In this document: in pieces, positions 16,061-25,537 of the stretch
Numbering within the stretch: position 1 is the stretch's first letter
Layout: the number at the start of each line of letters is the position of its first letter
Source of the DNA: Chitinophaga barathri
Lineage (GTDB): Bacteria > Bacteroidota > Bacteroidia > Chitinophagales > Chitinophagaceae
Reading direction: 5' to 3'
Length of the DNA: 64,000 nucleotides
Assembly (NCBI RefSeq): GCF_003807585.1
Contig: NZ_RMBX01000019.1
Location: 1-64,000, forward strand
Position numbers and translations under genes: made by a program
The notes under the pieces: generated by a model
Told to the model about the DNA's origin: nothing
The model's input: the letters and a program-made list of their open reading frames with translations, nothing else
Databases searched by the model: none

Positions 16061-17620
16061 CTATAGCGCTTTTACTTCCGCGACCAGCTGCTGCAGCACA
16101 GTTTTGGCATCGCCGAAAAGCATAGAGGTTTTAGGTTGGAAAAACAGCTCGTTTTCTATGCCCGCGTATCCTGGTTTCATACTGCGTTTATTCACGATCA
16201 CCATTTTGGCCAGTTCCACCTCCAGGATGGGCATCCCGTAGATGGGGCTGGACGGATCGTTTTTGGCGGCGGGGTTCACCACGTCATTGGCACCCAGCAC
16301 CAGCACGGCATCTGTGGTGGACATGGCGGCGTTCGCCTGTTCCATCTCTTCCAGTTTTTCATATGGCACATCGGCTTCGGCCAGCAATACATTCATATGG
16401 CCGGGCATCCGGCCGGCAACGGGGTGGATCGCATAATTCACTTCCACGCCGTGTTCTTCGAGGAGTTTTTCCAGCTCGTGGCAAACGTGCTGCGCCTGTG
16501 CCACGGCCAGCCCGTAACCGGGCACGATCATTACTTTGCTGGCATACCGCAGCACAACGGCCGCATCCGAAAGGCTTATCTCCTTGTAATTCCCGAATTC
16601 CTTCGCAGCGCCGCCACCACCCGTGGCGGAGGCCCCGAATGAGCCGATCAGCACGTTCTTCAGGGAACGGTTCATTGCTTTACACATCAGGATGGTAAGG
16701 ATCGTTCCCGCGGAACCTACGAGGATACCGCCGGTGAGCATCACGGGGTTATTGTAGAGGAACCCGCCGCAGGCAGCTGCCACACCGGTGAAAGAGTTGA
16801 GCAAAGAGATCACCACGGGCATATCCGCGCCGCCGATCGGCATTACGAACAAAATGCCGTAGGCGATGGACAGTGCGAGAATGATATAAAAACCGGCGCT
16901 TAACCCGCTCAAACCACCATCTCCGGAGAGCTTGAGGGATGCATCCGATATCTCCAGCGAATAATTAAAATCCGACCCGCTATGGTGCGCGGATACCAGC
17001 AGCCACACCATCAGGATCACGATCACGCCAAGGATGGCCAGGTTCACAATATGCTGGCCTTTGAAAGCATAGTCTTTAATCTTGCCGTTCAGCTTGCCCC
17101 ATGCTACCACGCTGCCCGCAAAGGATACGCTGCCAATGATGAGCCCTAGCAATATCACCAGCAATTTGCCGGTAATATTCGTAAACGCATTAAATTCCGC
17201 GCCTGCTATTATTGCTTTAAAACCCGCAGCGATGTTTATTTCCGCGCCGCCGTGGACCAGGTGATTAAACTCCACGATGGAGATGAGCATGGCGCAGGCG
17301 CCGCCCATCCCGTTGAACATACTCACCATTTCCGGCATGGCCGTCATCTTCACCTTTTTGGCCGCCAGCACTCCTATCACGGAACCAATGACGAGGCCGG
17401 CGAATATCCAGCCGTAATTTCCCAGCTTCTCCCCGTTTTCCTCGTAGAGGAATATGGTGCCCGCAATGGCAATGAACATGCCCGCGGCCGCTATCAGGTT
17501 GCCTTTCCTGGCGGATGCGGGGTTGCTGAGCATTTTCAGCCCCATGATGAATGTAACGGAACCGATCAGGTAGGCAACGGATAATATTCCGGGCGCGATG
17601 TTCAGGAGAATTCCAGGCAT
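16061..17620 (-). CDS. pntB: NAD(P) transhydrogenase subunit beta
   Basis: PntB (519 residues) provides the NADP(H)-binding domain III and most of the proton channel of the Re/Si-specific transhydrogenase. Eight or nine membrane helices fill residues 1-320, with SMFNGMGGACA and FVMPIGGADMPVVISLLNSFTGVAAA typical. Domain III (about 335-519) contains IVPGYGLAVAQAQ, IHPVAGRMPGHMNVLLAEADVPY and VLGANDVVNPAAKNDP. It uses proton motive force to drive NADPH formation from NADH. It is the last gene of a three-gene operon and starts 4 bp after pntAB. Confidence 0.96.
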   Translation of the reverse strand: MPGILLNIAPGILSVAYLIGSVTFIMGLKMLSNPASARKGNLIAAAGMFIAIAGTIFLYEENGEKLGNYGWIFAGLVIGSVIGVLAAKKVKMTAMPEMVSMFNGMGGACAMLISIVEFNHLVHGGAEINIAAGFKAIIAGAEFNAFTNITGKLLVILLGLIIGSVSFAGSVVAWGKLNGKIKDYAFKGQHIVNLAILGVIVILMVWLLVSAHHSGSDFNYSLEISDASLKLSGDGGLSGLSAGFYIILALSIAYGILFVMPIGGADMPVVISLLNSFTGVAAACGGFLYNNPVMLTGGILVGSAGTILTILMCKAMNRSLKNVLIGSFGASATGGGGAAKEFGNYKEISLSDAAVVLRYASKVMIVPGYGLAVAQAQHVCHELEKLLEEHGVEVNYAIHPVAGRMPGHMNVLLAEADVPYEKLEEMEQANAAMSTTDAVLVLGANDVVNPAAKNDPSSPIYGMPILEVELAKMVIVNKRSMKPGYAGIENELFFQPKTSMLFGDAKTVLQQLVAEVKAL

Positions 17621-17624
17621 ATGA

Positions 17625-17933
17625 TTATTTCTTCTTTTTAAACATTTCCAGCATACGGTCCGTCACCACAAAACCACCCACCACGTTCAGCGTTCCCAGT
17701 ATCACGGCCAGGAAGCCGAGGATCAGCGCAAGGTAATTGTCTGATTCCGCTTTTCCCATCACGATAATAGCGCCGATGATCACCACGCCGTGGATCGCAT
17801 TTGCGCCGCTCATGAGCGGGGTATGCAGCACGGAGGGCACACGGCCGATCACCTCTATCCCGAGAAAAATGGAGAGTATGACGATATACACCATCTCAAT
17901 ATGCAGTTGTAAAAAGTCCAGTACTGCGGTCAT
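17625..17933 (-). CDS. pntAB: Transhydrogenase alpha, membrane part
   Basis: The 102-residue protein corresponds to the C-terminal membrane segment of PntA, encoded separately as in Rhodospirillum rubrum. Three hydrophobic helices are visible: about 14-32 (MVYIVILSIFLGIEVI), about 45-60 (AIHGVVIIGAIIVMG) and about 68-90 (LALILGFLAVILGTLNVVGG). The stretch HTPLMSGANAIHGV is a family hallmark. It forms the transmembrane domain II with PntB. It is encoded 27 bp after pntAA and 4 bp before pntB. Confidence 0.95.
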   Translation of the reverse strand: MTAVLDFLQLHIEMVYIVILSIFLGIEVIGRVPSVLHTPLMSGANAIHGVVIIGAIIVMGKAESDNYLALILGFLAVILGTLNVVGGFVVTDRMLEMFKKKK

Positions 17934-17960
17934 GTTCTGCCAGTTAAAAAGTTTGAAAAT

Positions 17961-19094
17961 CTATACGGCGGCGGGTTGCAGCTGTTTCACGCGGTCATTC
18001 ACGATCTCCCCGTTATGCACGATGCAGGTGCCCTTTACCAGGTCATCTTCGAAATTCAGGTTGATGGCGCCTTCTTTGGTCAGCATCAGCTTCAGGAAAT
18101 TCAGCACGTTTCGGGCGTAGAGTTTGCTGGCGTCCGCGGGGGCGGCGCCTGCCAGGTCCGAATTACCGATGATGGTCACACCGTTGTGCACTATGGTAGA
18201 TGCGTCTTTTGTAAGCGCTGTGTTGCCCCCGGTGGCGGCGGCCAGGTCTATGACCACGGAACCGGCCCTCATGGATTCCAGCATGGCTTTGCTGATCAGT
18301 ACAGGGGCTGGTTTGCCGGGGATCTGCGCGGTGGTGATGATAATGTCCGCCTTCGCGGCGCTTTCGGCGATCCTGGCGGTCTGTTTGGCCTGGTAATCAG
18401 CGGATTGCTCCACCGCGTATCCCCCTGCTTTGGAAGCATCCGCGGCGCCTTCCACTTCCACGAACTTCGCGCCGAGGCTCATTACTTCTTCCTTTACGGC
18501 GGGCCGCGTGTCGAACACCTCTACCACGGCCCCCAGCCTGCGGGCAGTGGCGATAGCCTGCAAACCAGCCACGCCCGCGCCGAGTATCAGCACTTTGGCG
18601 GGCGGGATACTGCCGGCGGCGGTCATCAGCATCGGGAAATAACGGCTATAGGTATACGCTGCAAGCAATACGGCTTTATATCCGGCAATGTTGGCCTGTG
18701 AGCTGAGCACATCCATGCTTTGGGCGCGGGTGGTGCGGGGAATGGTATCCAGGCTGAAGACGGTGAACTTTTTGTCCGCCCATTGTTGCATGAGAGGAAC
18801 GTTGTACAGGGGTTGGTAAAGGCCCATCCATATCTTCCCGGGCGGCACCTGCTCCCAGTCCTGGGGTGAGGGCTGGCGGAGCGAAAGCAGCAGGTCTGCC
18901 TTCTGAAGCAGTTCGCTGCGCGGTTTGATCACCGCCCCTGCTTCCGTAAACATGGTATCCGGATAAAAAGCACCTTGGCCCGCCCCTTCTTCCACCCATA
19001 CTTCCACGTGCTGCTGCACAAGCTGTTTCACTACTTCCGGAACGAGCGACACCCTGTTCTCTCCTGATTTTTCTTTAAGTACGGCCAGGATCAT
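17961..19094 (-). CDS. pntAA: Transhydrogenase alpha, NAD-binding part
   Basis: The 377-residue soluble protein is domain I of the transhydrogenase, related to alanine dehydrogenase. The N-terminal part has KEKSGENRVSLVPEVVKQL. The nucleotide fold has KVLILGAGVAGLQAIATARRLGA (about 170-190), and VVEVFDTRPAVKEEV follows. VVIDLAAATGGN lies further on. It binds NADH at the cytoplasmic face and hands hydride to domain III of PntB. It is the first gene of the pntAA-pntAB-pntB operon. I found no clean TAnnTTTG box in the short gap upstream. Confidence 0.96.
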   Translation of the reverse strand: MILAVLKEKSGENRVSLVPEVVKQLVQQHVEVWVEEGAGQGAFYPDTMFTEAGAVIKPRSELLQKADLLLSLRQPSPQDWEQVPPGKIWMGLYQPLYNVPLMQQWADKKFTVFSLDTIPRTTRAQSMDVLSSQANIAGYKAVLLAAYTYSRYFPMLMTAAGSIPPAKVLILGAGVAGLQAIATARRLGAVVEVFDTRPAVKEEVMSLGAKFVEVEGAADASKAGGYAVEQSADYQAKQTARIAESAAKADIIITTAQIPGKPAPVLISKAMLESMRAGSVVIDLAAATGGNTALTKDASTIVHNGVTIIGNSDLAGAAPADASKLYARNVLNFLKLMLTKEGAINLNFEDDLVKGTCIVHNGEIVNDRVKQLQPAAV

Positions 19095-19155
19095 CAGTGT
19101 TGATTTTTGCTGATGGAATTTAAAGAAAAAAGCGGAGAATCACCCCGCCGTACAT

Positions 19156-19196
19156 AAAAAAAGCCTGCGCTGATCGTGCATTCACAGCGCAGGCTT
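19156..19196 (-). terminator. Terminator of hemH
   Basis: On the minus strand AAGCCTGCGCTG pairs perfectly with CAGCGCAGGCTT across a 12-base loop and continues into a T run. It separates hemH from the pnt operon. Confidence 0.88.
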
Positions 19197-19218
19197 CGGT
19201 ATTATTTTCAAAACGGCC

Positions 19219-20262
19219 TCAGACCGTTACTGCTTCCATCTTTTCGCGGCACAGGTTGCCCAGGGCCTTTACCCACACGGGATGTGTGTTCATACAAGGG
19301 ATCATCACAAAGCTGTCTCCCCCGCTGCTGATGAAGGAATGTTTCCCTTCCACCGCAATTTCCTCCAGCGTTTCGAGGCAGTCGCTCACAAAAGCGGGGC
19401 ATACTACCAGGAGTTTTTTCTTTCCCTGTGCGGGCAATTCCTGGAACAAATGGTCCGTATAAGGACGTATCCATTCCTCGCGGCCCAGCCTGCTCTGGAA
19501 GCTGATGCTCCATTTTTCCCGGGGGATGCCCAGCTCCCTGGCTACCAGCTCTGTAGTAACGGTCACCTGGTGGCGGTAACACTGGCTGTGCGCCTTGCTG
19601 TCCACATGGCAGCAATCGTTCACTTTCAGGCAATGGCCGCCGGTAACGTCACCTTTTCGTAGGTGCCTTGCCGGTATACCATGGTAGCTGAACAATAAAT
19701 GATCATATTCTTTCTCCAGGTAAGGCCGCATGCTTTCGGCCATGGCATGAATGTAATCCGGGTGTTTGTAGAACGGGTCCACTATCCTGAGTTCGAAGGG
19801 ATAACGTTTTTTGCGGTGGATCTCTTTGGCATATTCCGCCGCGGTTTCGTAGCTGCTCATCGCGTAATGCGGGTAAAGCGGCACGAGTATTACATCTTTC
19901 AGTCCCGGATGTTCTTTCATGAGTTTGTCGAACGTTTCCGCGGGCGAAGGCGTACCATAACGCATGGTGATCTCTACCGGGATCTCCAGGTCGTGCTGCA
20001 GCGCCTTTTGTAATTGTTTGGTGAGCACGATGAGCGGGGAGCCCTCTTCCCACCAGATGCTTTTATATGCTTCCGCGCTTCTTTCCGCGCGCTTCGGAAC
20101 GATCACGCCGCCTACCAGGAGCTTGCGCATCAGCCAGGGGTAATCGATCACCCGTTTGTCCATCAGGAATTCCAGGAGATATTTCTTCACATCCGGAACG
20201 GCGGTTGAATCCGGCGAACCAAGGTTCATCAGTATAATTGCTGTATCAGACTTCGCGACCAT
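19219..20262 (-). CDS. hemH: Ferrochelatase
   Basis: HemH inserts ferrous iron into protoporphyrin IX, the last step of protoheme synthesis. The protein (347 residues from the start chosen) shows ILMNLGSPDS at the N-terminus, the iron-binding His in LLFSYHGIPARHL (near residue 190), and SFQSRLGREEWIRPYTD, the substrate-pocket stretch. Cysteines in NDCCHVDSKAHSQC are seen, but an iron-sulfur centre is not implied. The frame also opens at 20283, but that codon overlaps a -7 box, so I prefer the ATG at 20262. The gene is divergent from the hemA operon across a 300-bp gap. Confidence 0.95.
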   Translation of the reverse strand: MVAKSDTAIILMNLGSPDSTAVPDVKKYLLEFLMDKRVIDYPWLMRKLLVGGVIVPKRAERSAEAYKSIWWEEGSPLIVLTKQLQKALQHDLEIPVEITMRYGTPSPAETFDKLMKEHPGLKDVILVPLYPHYAMSSYETAAEYAKEIHRKKRYPFELRIVDPFYKHPDYIHAMAESMRPYLEKEYDHLLFSYHGIPARHLRKGDVTGGHCLKVNDCCHVDSKAHSQCYRHQVTVTTELVARELGIPREKWSISFQSRLGREEWIRPYTDHLFQELPAQGKKKLLVVCPAFVSDCLETLEEIAVEGKHSFISSGGDSFVMIPCMNTHPVWVKALGNLCREKMEAVTV

Positions 20263-20280
20263 AGACCTAAAAAATTGATG

Positions 20281-20288
20281 CAAAAGTA
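20281..20288 (-). promoter_or_regulatory. Putative -7 box of hemH
   Basis: On the minus strand TACTTTTG matches TAnnTTTG and lies 18 bases before the ATG at 20262. No TTG is present at the usual -33 distance. Confidence 0.35.
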
Positions 20289-20526
20289 AGGGCTTTTCAT
20301 GCTTTCTCCTCCTTCTTCTGTCATTAAATTGTTAGATTCAACACTTTGAAAGCCCTTTACACAGGCTGGTTTGAGATGATCTGCATCACGTACATGCCGT
20401 TAAACTGTGTCATCATTTTGTTTTAACGCAATGCTGTGCTGCATATGATCGTACCTGATTAAAATCATTTTTTCAGAGCGCGGATCACCAGGGGTAGAAA
20501 TGACAGAGGAGTGACAGCCCTATACG

Positions 20527-20555
20527 TTGTTTTGTAGCGCTGGCCTGTATTTTTG
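20527..20555 (+). promoter_or_regulatory. Promoter of the hem operon
   Basis: TTG (20527-20529), an 18-base spacer and TATTTTTG (20548-20555) fit the Bacteroidota promoter pattern well. Initiation near 20562 gives an A-rich leader of about 19 bases before the hemA ATG. Upstream, TGACAG occurs twice within 20501-20518; its role is unknown. Confidence 0.65.
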
Positions 20556-20580
20556 CAACCGGAAGCTTTTTTAGAAAAAC

Positions 20581-21840
20581 ATGCAGGTCAATCAGCCCAA
20601 AGACATATCGAATTTTCATATTGTTGGAATCAACTATAAGAAAACTGACGCTGCGATCCGTGGATTATTTGCGATTAATCAGGACCAATACCAGCAACTC
20701 TTACTCGCCGCCAAGGCAGCAGGCATGGACGATCTGTTCGTGCTTTCCACCTGCAATCGTACAGAAATTTATGGTTTTGCCGGCGAACCCGGGGACCTGA
20801 TGGACCTATTGTGCACATCCGCCAACGGCAATCCGCAGGTATTCGCAGAACTGGCTTATCACAAGTCTGGCGAGCAGGCCATCCGCCACCTCTATCATGT
20901 AGGTACGGGGCTTGATTCCCAGATACTCGGGGATTATGAGATCATCGGGCAGATCAAAGGCGCGGCGAAGTTCGCCAAAGCGCAGGGCTGCATCGGTACT
21001 TTCCTGGAAAGGCTGGTGAACAGCGTGCTGCAGGTTTCCAAACTCATCAAAAACGAAACAGGCCTCAGCTCAGGCACCGTGTCCGTGGCATTTGCCGCGG
21101 TAAGGCTGCTGGAAGCCAAAGTGACTGATATACAACAGAAAAAGATCGTGCTGCTGGGTGTGGGCAAAATAGGCCGCAACACCTGCAAGAACATGATGGA
21201 ATACCTGAACGTGCGCAATATCACGCTCATCAACCGCACCACCGCGGTAGCGGAAGACTTTGCCGGCCAGCATGGCCTGCAATACGCCCCCTACGAAGAG
21301 ATGGACGGCGTGCTGAAAAGCGCGGACGTTATCCTCGTAGCCACCAATGCCCCCCACCCCACCATTCTCAAGGCTCACATGGAAGGCACCGCCTCCAAGC
21401 TGATCGTGGACCTCTCCATTCCCTTCAACGTAGCCCCCGAAGTGAGGGAGCTGGCGCATGTGGAAGTGGTGAACGTGGACGATCTGAGCAAAGTGCAGGA
21501 CGAAACCCTGCAGAAACGCCTGAACGAAGTGCCCAAAGCCATGTCCATCATCGAAGAGCACATGGAGGAATTCCTCTACTGGTTCAAGATGCGCAAACAT
21601 GCCGTAGTGCTCAAAGCCGTGAAGGAAAAGCTCACCGAGATCCACGCCCGCGAGATCAAAGAACAGAAAAACGGCGCGCACTATAAACTGGAAGACATGG
21701 AACAGGTATCTTCACGTATCATCCAGAAAATGATTAATCTCATGGCCGGTAAAGTGCGCCGTGAAGCTGAATCTGACAAAGGCGACCAATACATCGCCAT
21801 GATCAGCGAAATATTCGAGACCGGTTTTAACCAGGAATAA
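20581..21840 (+). CDS. hemA: Glutamyl-tRNA reductase
   Basis: HemA (419 residues) reduces Glu-tRNA to glutamate-1-semialdehyde with NADPH, the committed step of the C5 tetrapyrrole pathway. The catalytic Cys lies in LSTCNRTEIYGF (near residue 59). The NADPH fold has VLLGVGKIGRNTCKNM (about 187-202). The helical dimerisation domain fills the C-terminal 110 residues. It is the first gene of the hemA-C-D-E-F-B-L operon and ends 3 bp before hemC. Heme feedback on HemA stability is known in other bacteria but cannot be read here. Confidence 0.97.
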   Translation: MQVNQPKDISNFHIVGINYKKTDAAIRGLFAINQDQYQQLLLAAKAAGMDDLFVLSTCNRTEIYGFAGEPGDLMDLLCTSANGNPQVFAELAYHKSGEQAIRHLYHVGTGLDSQILGDYEIIGQIKGAAKFAKAQGCIGTFLERLVNSVLQVSKLIKNETGLSSGTVSVAFAAVRLLEAKVTDIQQKKIVLLGVGKIGRNTCKNMMEYLNVRNITLINRTTAVAEDFAGQHGLQYAPYEEMDGVLKSADVILVATNAPHPTILKAHMEGTASKLIVDLSIPFNVAPEVRELAHVEVVNVDDLSKVQDETLQKRLNEVPKAMSIIEEHMEEFLYWFKMRKHAVVLKAVKEKLTEIHAREIKEQKNGAHYKLEDMEQVSSRIIQKMINLMAGKVRREAESDKGDQYIAMISEIFETGFNQE

Positions 21841-21843
21841 GCA

Positions 21844-22767
21844 ATGGACAAAGTTATCAGGATAGGTACACGGGAAAGCCAGCTCGCACTGTGGCAGGCT
21901 AACCTGGTAAAAGATTTATTGACCGCCAACGGTCATTCCGCCACGCTCGTCCCCATCAAAAGCGATGGAGACATAGACCTCGTCACCCCGCTGTACGAAA
22001 TAGGCGTGCAGGGCATTTTCACCAAAAGCCTCGACGCAGCCATGCTGGCGGACCGGATAGACATTGCCGTGCATTCCTACAAAGACGTGCCTACCCAGCT
22101 GCCCAAAGGCCTGATGAACGCCGCCGTGATAGAACGGGGCAACGTAAAAGACCTGCTGGTCTACAAAAAAGATACAGACTTCCTCAGCGATACTACTTAC
22201 GCTGCGAACATTGCCACCAGCAGCATCCGCCGCAAAGCGCAATGGCTCAGGCGTTTCCCGCAGCACCAGCTGCACAACCTCCGCGGCAATGTGAACACGC
22301 GCCTGCAAAAGCTGGCCGCGGAAAACTGGGATGCGGCCATCTTCGCCGCCGCCGGGCTGGAAAGGATCAACGTGCGGCCCGCCAATTCAGTGATACTGGA
22401 CTGGATGCTGCCCGCACCGGCACAAGGCGCCATCGTGGTGGCCTGCCGTGAAAACGATGACCACTGCCGCGAAGCCCTCCTCCCCCTCAATCATGATGAA
22501 ACCGCACTTTGCACCGGCATAGAAAGAGCATTCCTCCGCACCCTTCTCGGGGGCTGTACCACGCCCATCAGCGCATATGCGTACATAGACGGGAACCAGC
22601 TCTTTTTTGAAGGGAACCTCTGCAGCCTGAACGGGGACCGCAGCATTACCGTTACCCGGCAGGTGCCGGCAGCGGAAGCTGAAGGTATCGGGAAGGACGC
22701 CGCGCAGGAAGTACTGGACAAAGGCGGGGATGTTATCATTGAAGAGATCAGGAATGCCCAGGGCTAA
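21844..22767 (+). CDS. hemC: Hydroxymethylbilane synthase
   Basis: HemC (307 residues) joins four porphobilinogen units into hydroxymethylbilane. The N-terminus IRIGTRESQLALWQANLV is typical. The catalytic Asp lies in HSYKDVPTQLP, Arg-rich substrate contacts in SSIRRKAQ and LRGNVNTRL. The dipyrromethane cofactor attaches to the Cys of LGGCTTPISAYA (near residue 238). It overlaps the start of hemD by 14 bases, indicating translational coupling. Confidence 0.97.
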   Translation: MDKVIRIGTRESQLALWQANLVKDLLTANGHSATLVPIKSDGDIDLVTPLYEIGVQGIFTKSLDAAMLADRIDIAVHSYKDVPTQLPKGLMNAAVIERGNVKDLLVYKKDTDFLSDTTYAANIATSSIRRKAQWLRRFPQHQLHNLRGNVNTRLQKLAAENWDAAIFAAAGLERINVRPANSVILDWMLPAPAQGAIVVACRENDDHCREALLPLNHDETALCTGIERAFLRTLLGGCTTPISAYAYIDGNQLFFEGNLCSLNGDRSITVTRQVPAAEAEGIGKDAAQEVLDKGGDVIIEEIRNAQG

Positions 22768-23491
22768 TTACCGCATATTAAGCACAAAGCCGCTGCCCCA
22801 GGACCTGGTGCACACGGCCGCGCAGCATGGCATCGCCATAGTGGCGCAGGCTTTTATTGACGTACAGCCCGTGATCACCGGCGATATGCGCAAACGTATC
22901 CTGGAACTTTCTTCGGCGGGCGGCGTACTGGTATTCACCAGCCCCAATGCCGTGAAATTCGTTACCAGCGTGTGGATGCACAGCGAAAACGCCAACAACC
23001 TCGCCGCCAGGCACCGGGTATATTGCCTGGAAGGCGCTACCCGCCAGGCCGTGGAAGAAAGAATGCGGAACGTGGTGATAGAAGGCACCGGCGCCAATTC
23101 GCTGGAGCTGGCCAAACGGATCGTAAAAGACGGGATCGCGGATAAGGTGATATTTTTCAGCGGCAACATCCGCCGGCCGGACCTGCCCGATCATTTACAG
23201 GAAAACGGCATCGGGCTGGAAGAAATGGTGGTGTATCACACCGTTGAAACACCCGCCGCGCTGAACGAAGATTACGACGGCATCTTGTTTTTCAGCCCCA
23301 GCAGCGTGCGCAGTTTCTTTACGTCCAACTCGCTCCCTGCCGGTACTGTATGTTTTGCCATCGGCGGCACTACCGCCGCGGCCATCGGGATGTTTACCAA
23401 CAACCGGGTGATTACCAGCCCCGGGCCTTCAGTGGCGAAGCTGGTGGAGACAGCTATTTTTTACTTTGACAATATCAATTGCTACGAATGA
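22754..23491 (+). CDS. hemD: Uroporphyrinogen-III synthase
   Basis: HemD (245 residues) cyclises hydroxymethylbilane with inversion of ring D. This family is poorly conserved. Recognisable parts are RILSTKPLPQ at the N-terminus, VLVFTSPNAVKF (about 65), VYCLEGATRQAVEE and the C-terminal GILFFSPSSVRSFF and CFAIGGTTAAAI. I start at the ATG at 22754, which keeps the overlap with hemC short; another ATG at 22730 is in frame. Its stop codon overlaps the hemE start as ATGA. The operon position between hemC and hemE supports the call. Confidence 0.9.
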   Translation: MPRANYRILSTKPLPQDLVHTAAQHGIAIVAQAFIDVQPVITGDMRKRILELSSAGGVLVFTSPNAVKFVTSVWMHSENANNLAARHRVYCLEGATRQAVEERMRNVVIEGTGANSLELAKRIVKDGIADKVIFFSGNIRRPDLPDHLQENGIGLEEMVVYHTVETPAALNEDYDGILFFSPSSVRSFFTSNSLPAGTVCFAIGGTTAAAIGMFTNNRVITSPGPSVAKLVETAIFYFDNINCYE

Positions 23492-24516
23492 GCGGATTAC
23501 AGAATGACTTACTGCTGAAGGCGCTGGCAGGAACCCCGGTTCCCCGCCCGCCTGTATGGATGATGCGCCAGGCCGGCCGCTTCCTGCCTGATTACATCAA
23601 GCTGCGCGATAAATATTCTTTCTTTGAACGCTGCCAGACCCCTGAACTGGCCACTGAGATCACCGTGATGCCGGTGGACCAGGTAGGTGTGGACGCTGCG
23701 ATTATATTCTCGGACATCCTCGTGGTGCCCCAGGCAATGGGCATGGAAGTGCAACTGGTGGAAAAACTCGGCCCGCTGCTGCCACAGCCCATCAAGTCCG
23801 CCGCGGACCTGGACCGCATCGTGATACCCGATGTGAACGACCGCCTGTCCTATGTAATGGAAGCCCTTACGCTCACCAAACAGACCCTTGCCGGCCGCGT
23901 GCCCCTCATCGGATTCGCCGGCGCCCCCTGGACGCTGCTCTGCTACATGGTACAGGGCAAAGGCTCCAAAACCTTCGACGAAGCAAAAGCATTCTGTTAT
24001 ACCCAGCCGGAAGTGGCGCATGAGCTGCTGAACCGCGTGACCGAAACCACCATCGCTTACCTGAAAGCCCAGGTGCTGGCGGGCGCGGACGTAGTGCAGA
24101 TATTCGATTCATGGGGCGGCCTGCTGAGCCCTGAAGACTTTGAAGAATTTTCCCTTCAGTATATCCGCCGCATCGTGGCCGCTTTGCAGGGCGTAGCTCC
24201 TGTGATCGTGTTCGCAAAAGGCGCATGGTTCGCACTGGAAGAAATGGCCGCTACCGGCGCACAGGGCCTTGGCCTTGACTGGGGCATCAAACCGCAGCTG
24301 GCGCGCCAGTTTGCAGGCCCGGCCGTAACTTTGCAGGGCAACTTCGATCCCGCCCAGCTGATGAAGCCGATCCCGGAAATTCAGAAAGCCGTGAAAAAAA
24401 TGATCGACGCCTTCGGCCCGCAGCGTTACATTGCAAACCTGGGCCATGGCATCCTGCCGAATATACCGGTGGATCATGCAAAGGCTTTCATAGAGGCGGT
24501 AAAAAGCTACGCGTAA
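23488..24516 (+). CDS. hemE: Uroporphyrinogen decarboxylase
   Basis: HemE (342 residues) removes four carboxyl groups from uroporphyrinogen III to give coproporphyrinogen III. The N-terminal signature PPVWMMRQAGRFLPDY contains the substrate-binding Arg residues. The second signature is GFAGAPWTLLCYMV (near residue 148). The catalytic Asp precedes the sequence VVPQAMGMEV within IIFSDILVVP. I use the ATG at 23488, overlapping hemD by four bases. The upstream in-frame TTG is less likely. Confidence 0.97.
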   Translation: MSGLQNDLLLKALAGTPVPRPPVWMMRQAGRFLPDYIKLRDKYSFFERCQTPELATEITVMPVDQVGVDAAIIFSDILVVPQAMGMEVQLVEKLGPLLPQPIKSAADLDRIVIPDVNDRLSYVMEALTLTKQTLAGRVPLIGFAGAPWTLLCYMVQGKGSKTFDEAKAFCYTQPEVAHELLNRVTETTIAYLKAQVLAGADVVQIFDSWGGLLSPEDFEEFSLQYIRRIVAALQGVAPVIVFAKGAWFALEEMAATGAQGLGLDWGIKPQLARQFAGPAVTLQGNFDPAQLMKPIPEIQKAVKKMIDAFGPQRYIANLGHGILPNIPVDHAKAFIEAVKSYA

Positions 24517-24597
24517 AATGCCAATGCCCCCGCTGACGATATTATGATCATGCAGAAACATACCGTGTAACAGAGATTTCTTAAATTAACCGTGCGC

Positions 24598-25515
24598 ATG
24601 AGTATCAAAGACCAGTTTATATCATTCATACACCAGTTGCAGAACGACATCTGCCAGTCCCTGGAAACCATGGACGGCGGGGCGAAGTTCCGCGAAGACC
24701 GCTGGGACCGCGCAGGCGGCGGAGGCGGCATCACCCGCGTGATAGCAGACGGCAACGTATTCCAGAAAGGCGGCGTCAATACCTCCGTGGTGCACGGGCA
24801 GCTGCCAGCCGTGATGGCGCAGCAGTTCAACGTACCGGACAACAGCAGTTTCCTTGCCGCGGGAATTTCACTCGTGATACATCCGCAGAACCCGTTTGTG
24901 CCCACCGTACACGCAAACTGGCGGTATTTTGAACTGTACAGTGCGGATGGCCAGGTGGCGGACAGCTGGTTTGGCGGCGGCTCGGACCTCACCCCCTACT
25001 ACATCTTCGAGGAGGACGGCGCACATTTTCACCGTACTTTCAAAGAAGCCTGCGACCCGTTTGGCAAAGAACTGTACCCCCAGTACAAAAAACACTGCGA
25101 CGAATATTTTATCAATAAACACCGCAACAACGAAGCCCGCGGCATCGGGGGCATCTTTTACGATTACCTCCGCCCGCAGCCTGAACGTACCGCCGAAGCA
25201 CTCCTGCAATTCCAGGTGGCGAACGGCAGCGCGTTCATCAATTCTTACCTGCCTATCGTGGCAAAAAGAAAAGATATGCCGTATACCGAAGCGCATACGG
25301 ACTGGCAGGAATACAGGCGAGGCCGTTATGTGGAGTTTAACCTGATACATGACCGCGGCACCCTTTTCGGCCTCAAAACCAATGGGCGCATCGAATCCAT
25401 ATTGATGAGCCTGCCGCCGAGAGCCCGCTGGGAATATGACTTCCAGGCCGCACCCGGCAGTGAAGAAGCAAAGCTGCTGGAATACCTGAAGCCGCGTGAA
25501 TGGGTGAAGGATTAG
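24598..25515 (+). CDS. hemF: Oxygen-dependent coproporphyrinogen oxidase
   Basis: HemF (305 residues) decarboxylates two propionates to vinyl groups using O2, giving protoporphyrinogen IX. Recognisable stretches are GGGGGITRV, PTVHANWRYFEL, WFGGGSDLTPYY, KHRNNEARGIGGIF and the C-terminal GRYVEFNLIHDRGTLFGL with SLPPRARW. I start at the ATG at 24598, not the GTG two codons upstream. The oxygen-dependent type implies aerobic heme synthesis; an anaerobic HemN is not in this window. An 81-bp gap separates it from hemE. Confidence 0.96.
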   Translation: MSIKDQFISFIHQLQNDICQSLETMDGGAKFREDRWDRAGGGGGITRVIADGNVFQKGGVNTSVVHGQLPAVMAQQFNVPDNSSFLAAGISLVIHPQNPFVPTVHANWRYFELYSADGQVADSWFGGGSDLTPYYIFEEDGAHFHRTFKEACDPFGKELYPQYKKHCDEYFINKHRNNEARGIGGIFYDYLRPQPERTAEALLQFQVANGSAFINSYLPIVAKRKDMPYTEAHTDWQEYRRGRYVEFNLIHDRGTLFGLKTNGRIESILMSLPPRARWEYDFQAAPGSEEAKLLEYLKPREWVKD

Positions 25516-25537
25516 ACGGATCTTTAAATAAAATGTG

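Noticed and set aside
20456..20467. TGATT-AA-AATCA as a hem operator
   Set aside because: Short and AT-rich, only five-base arms, and 70 bases upstream of the promoter; too likely by chance.
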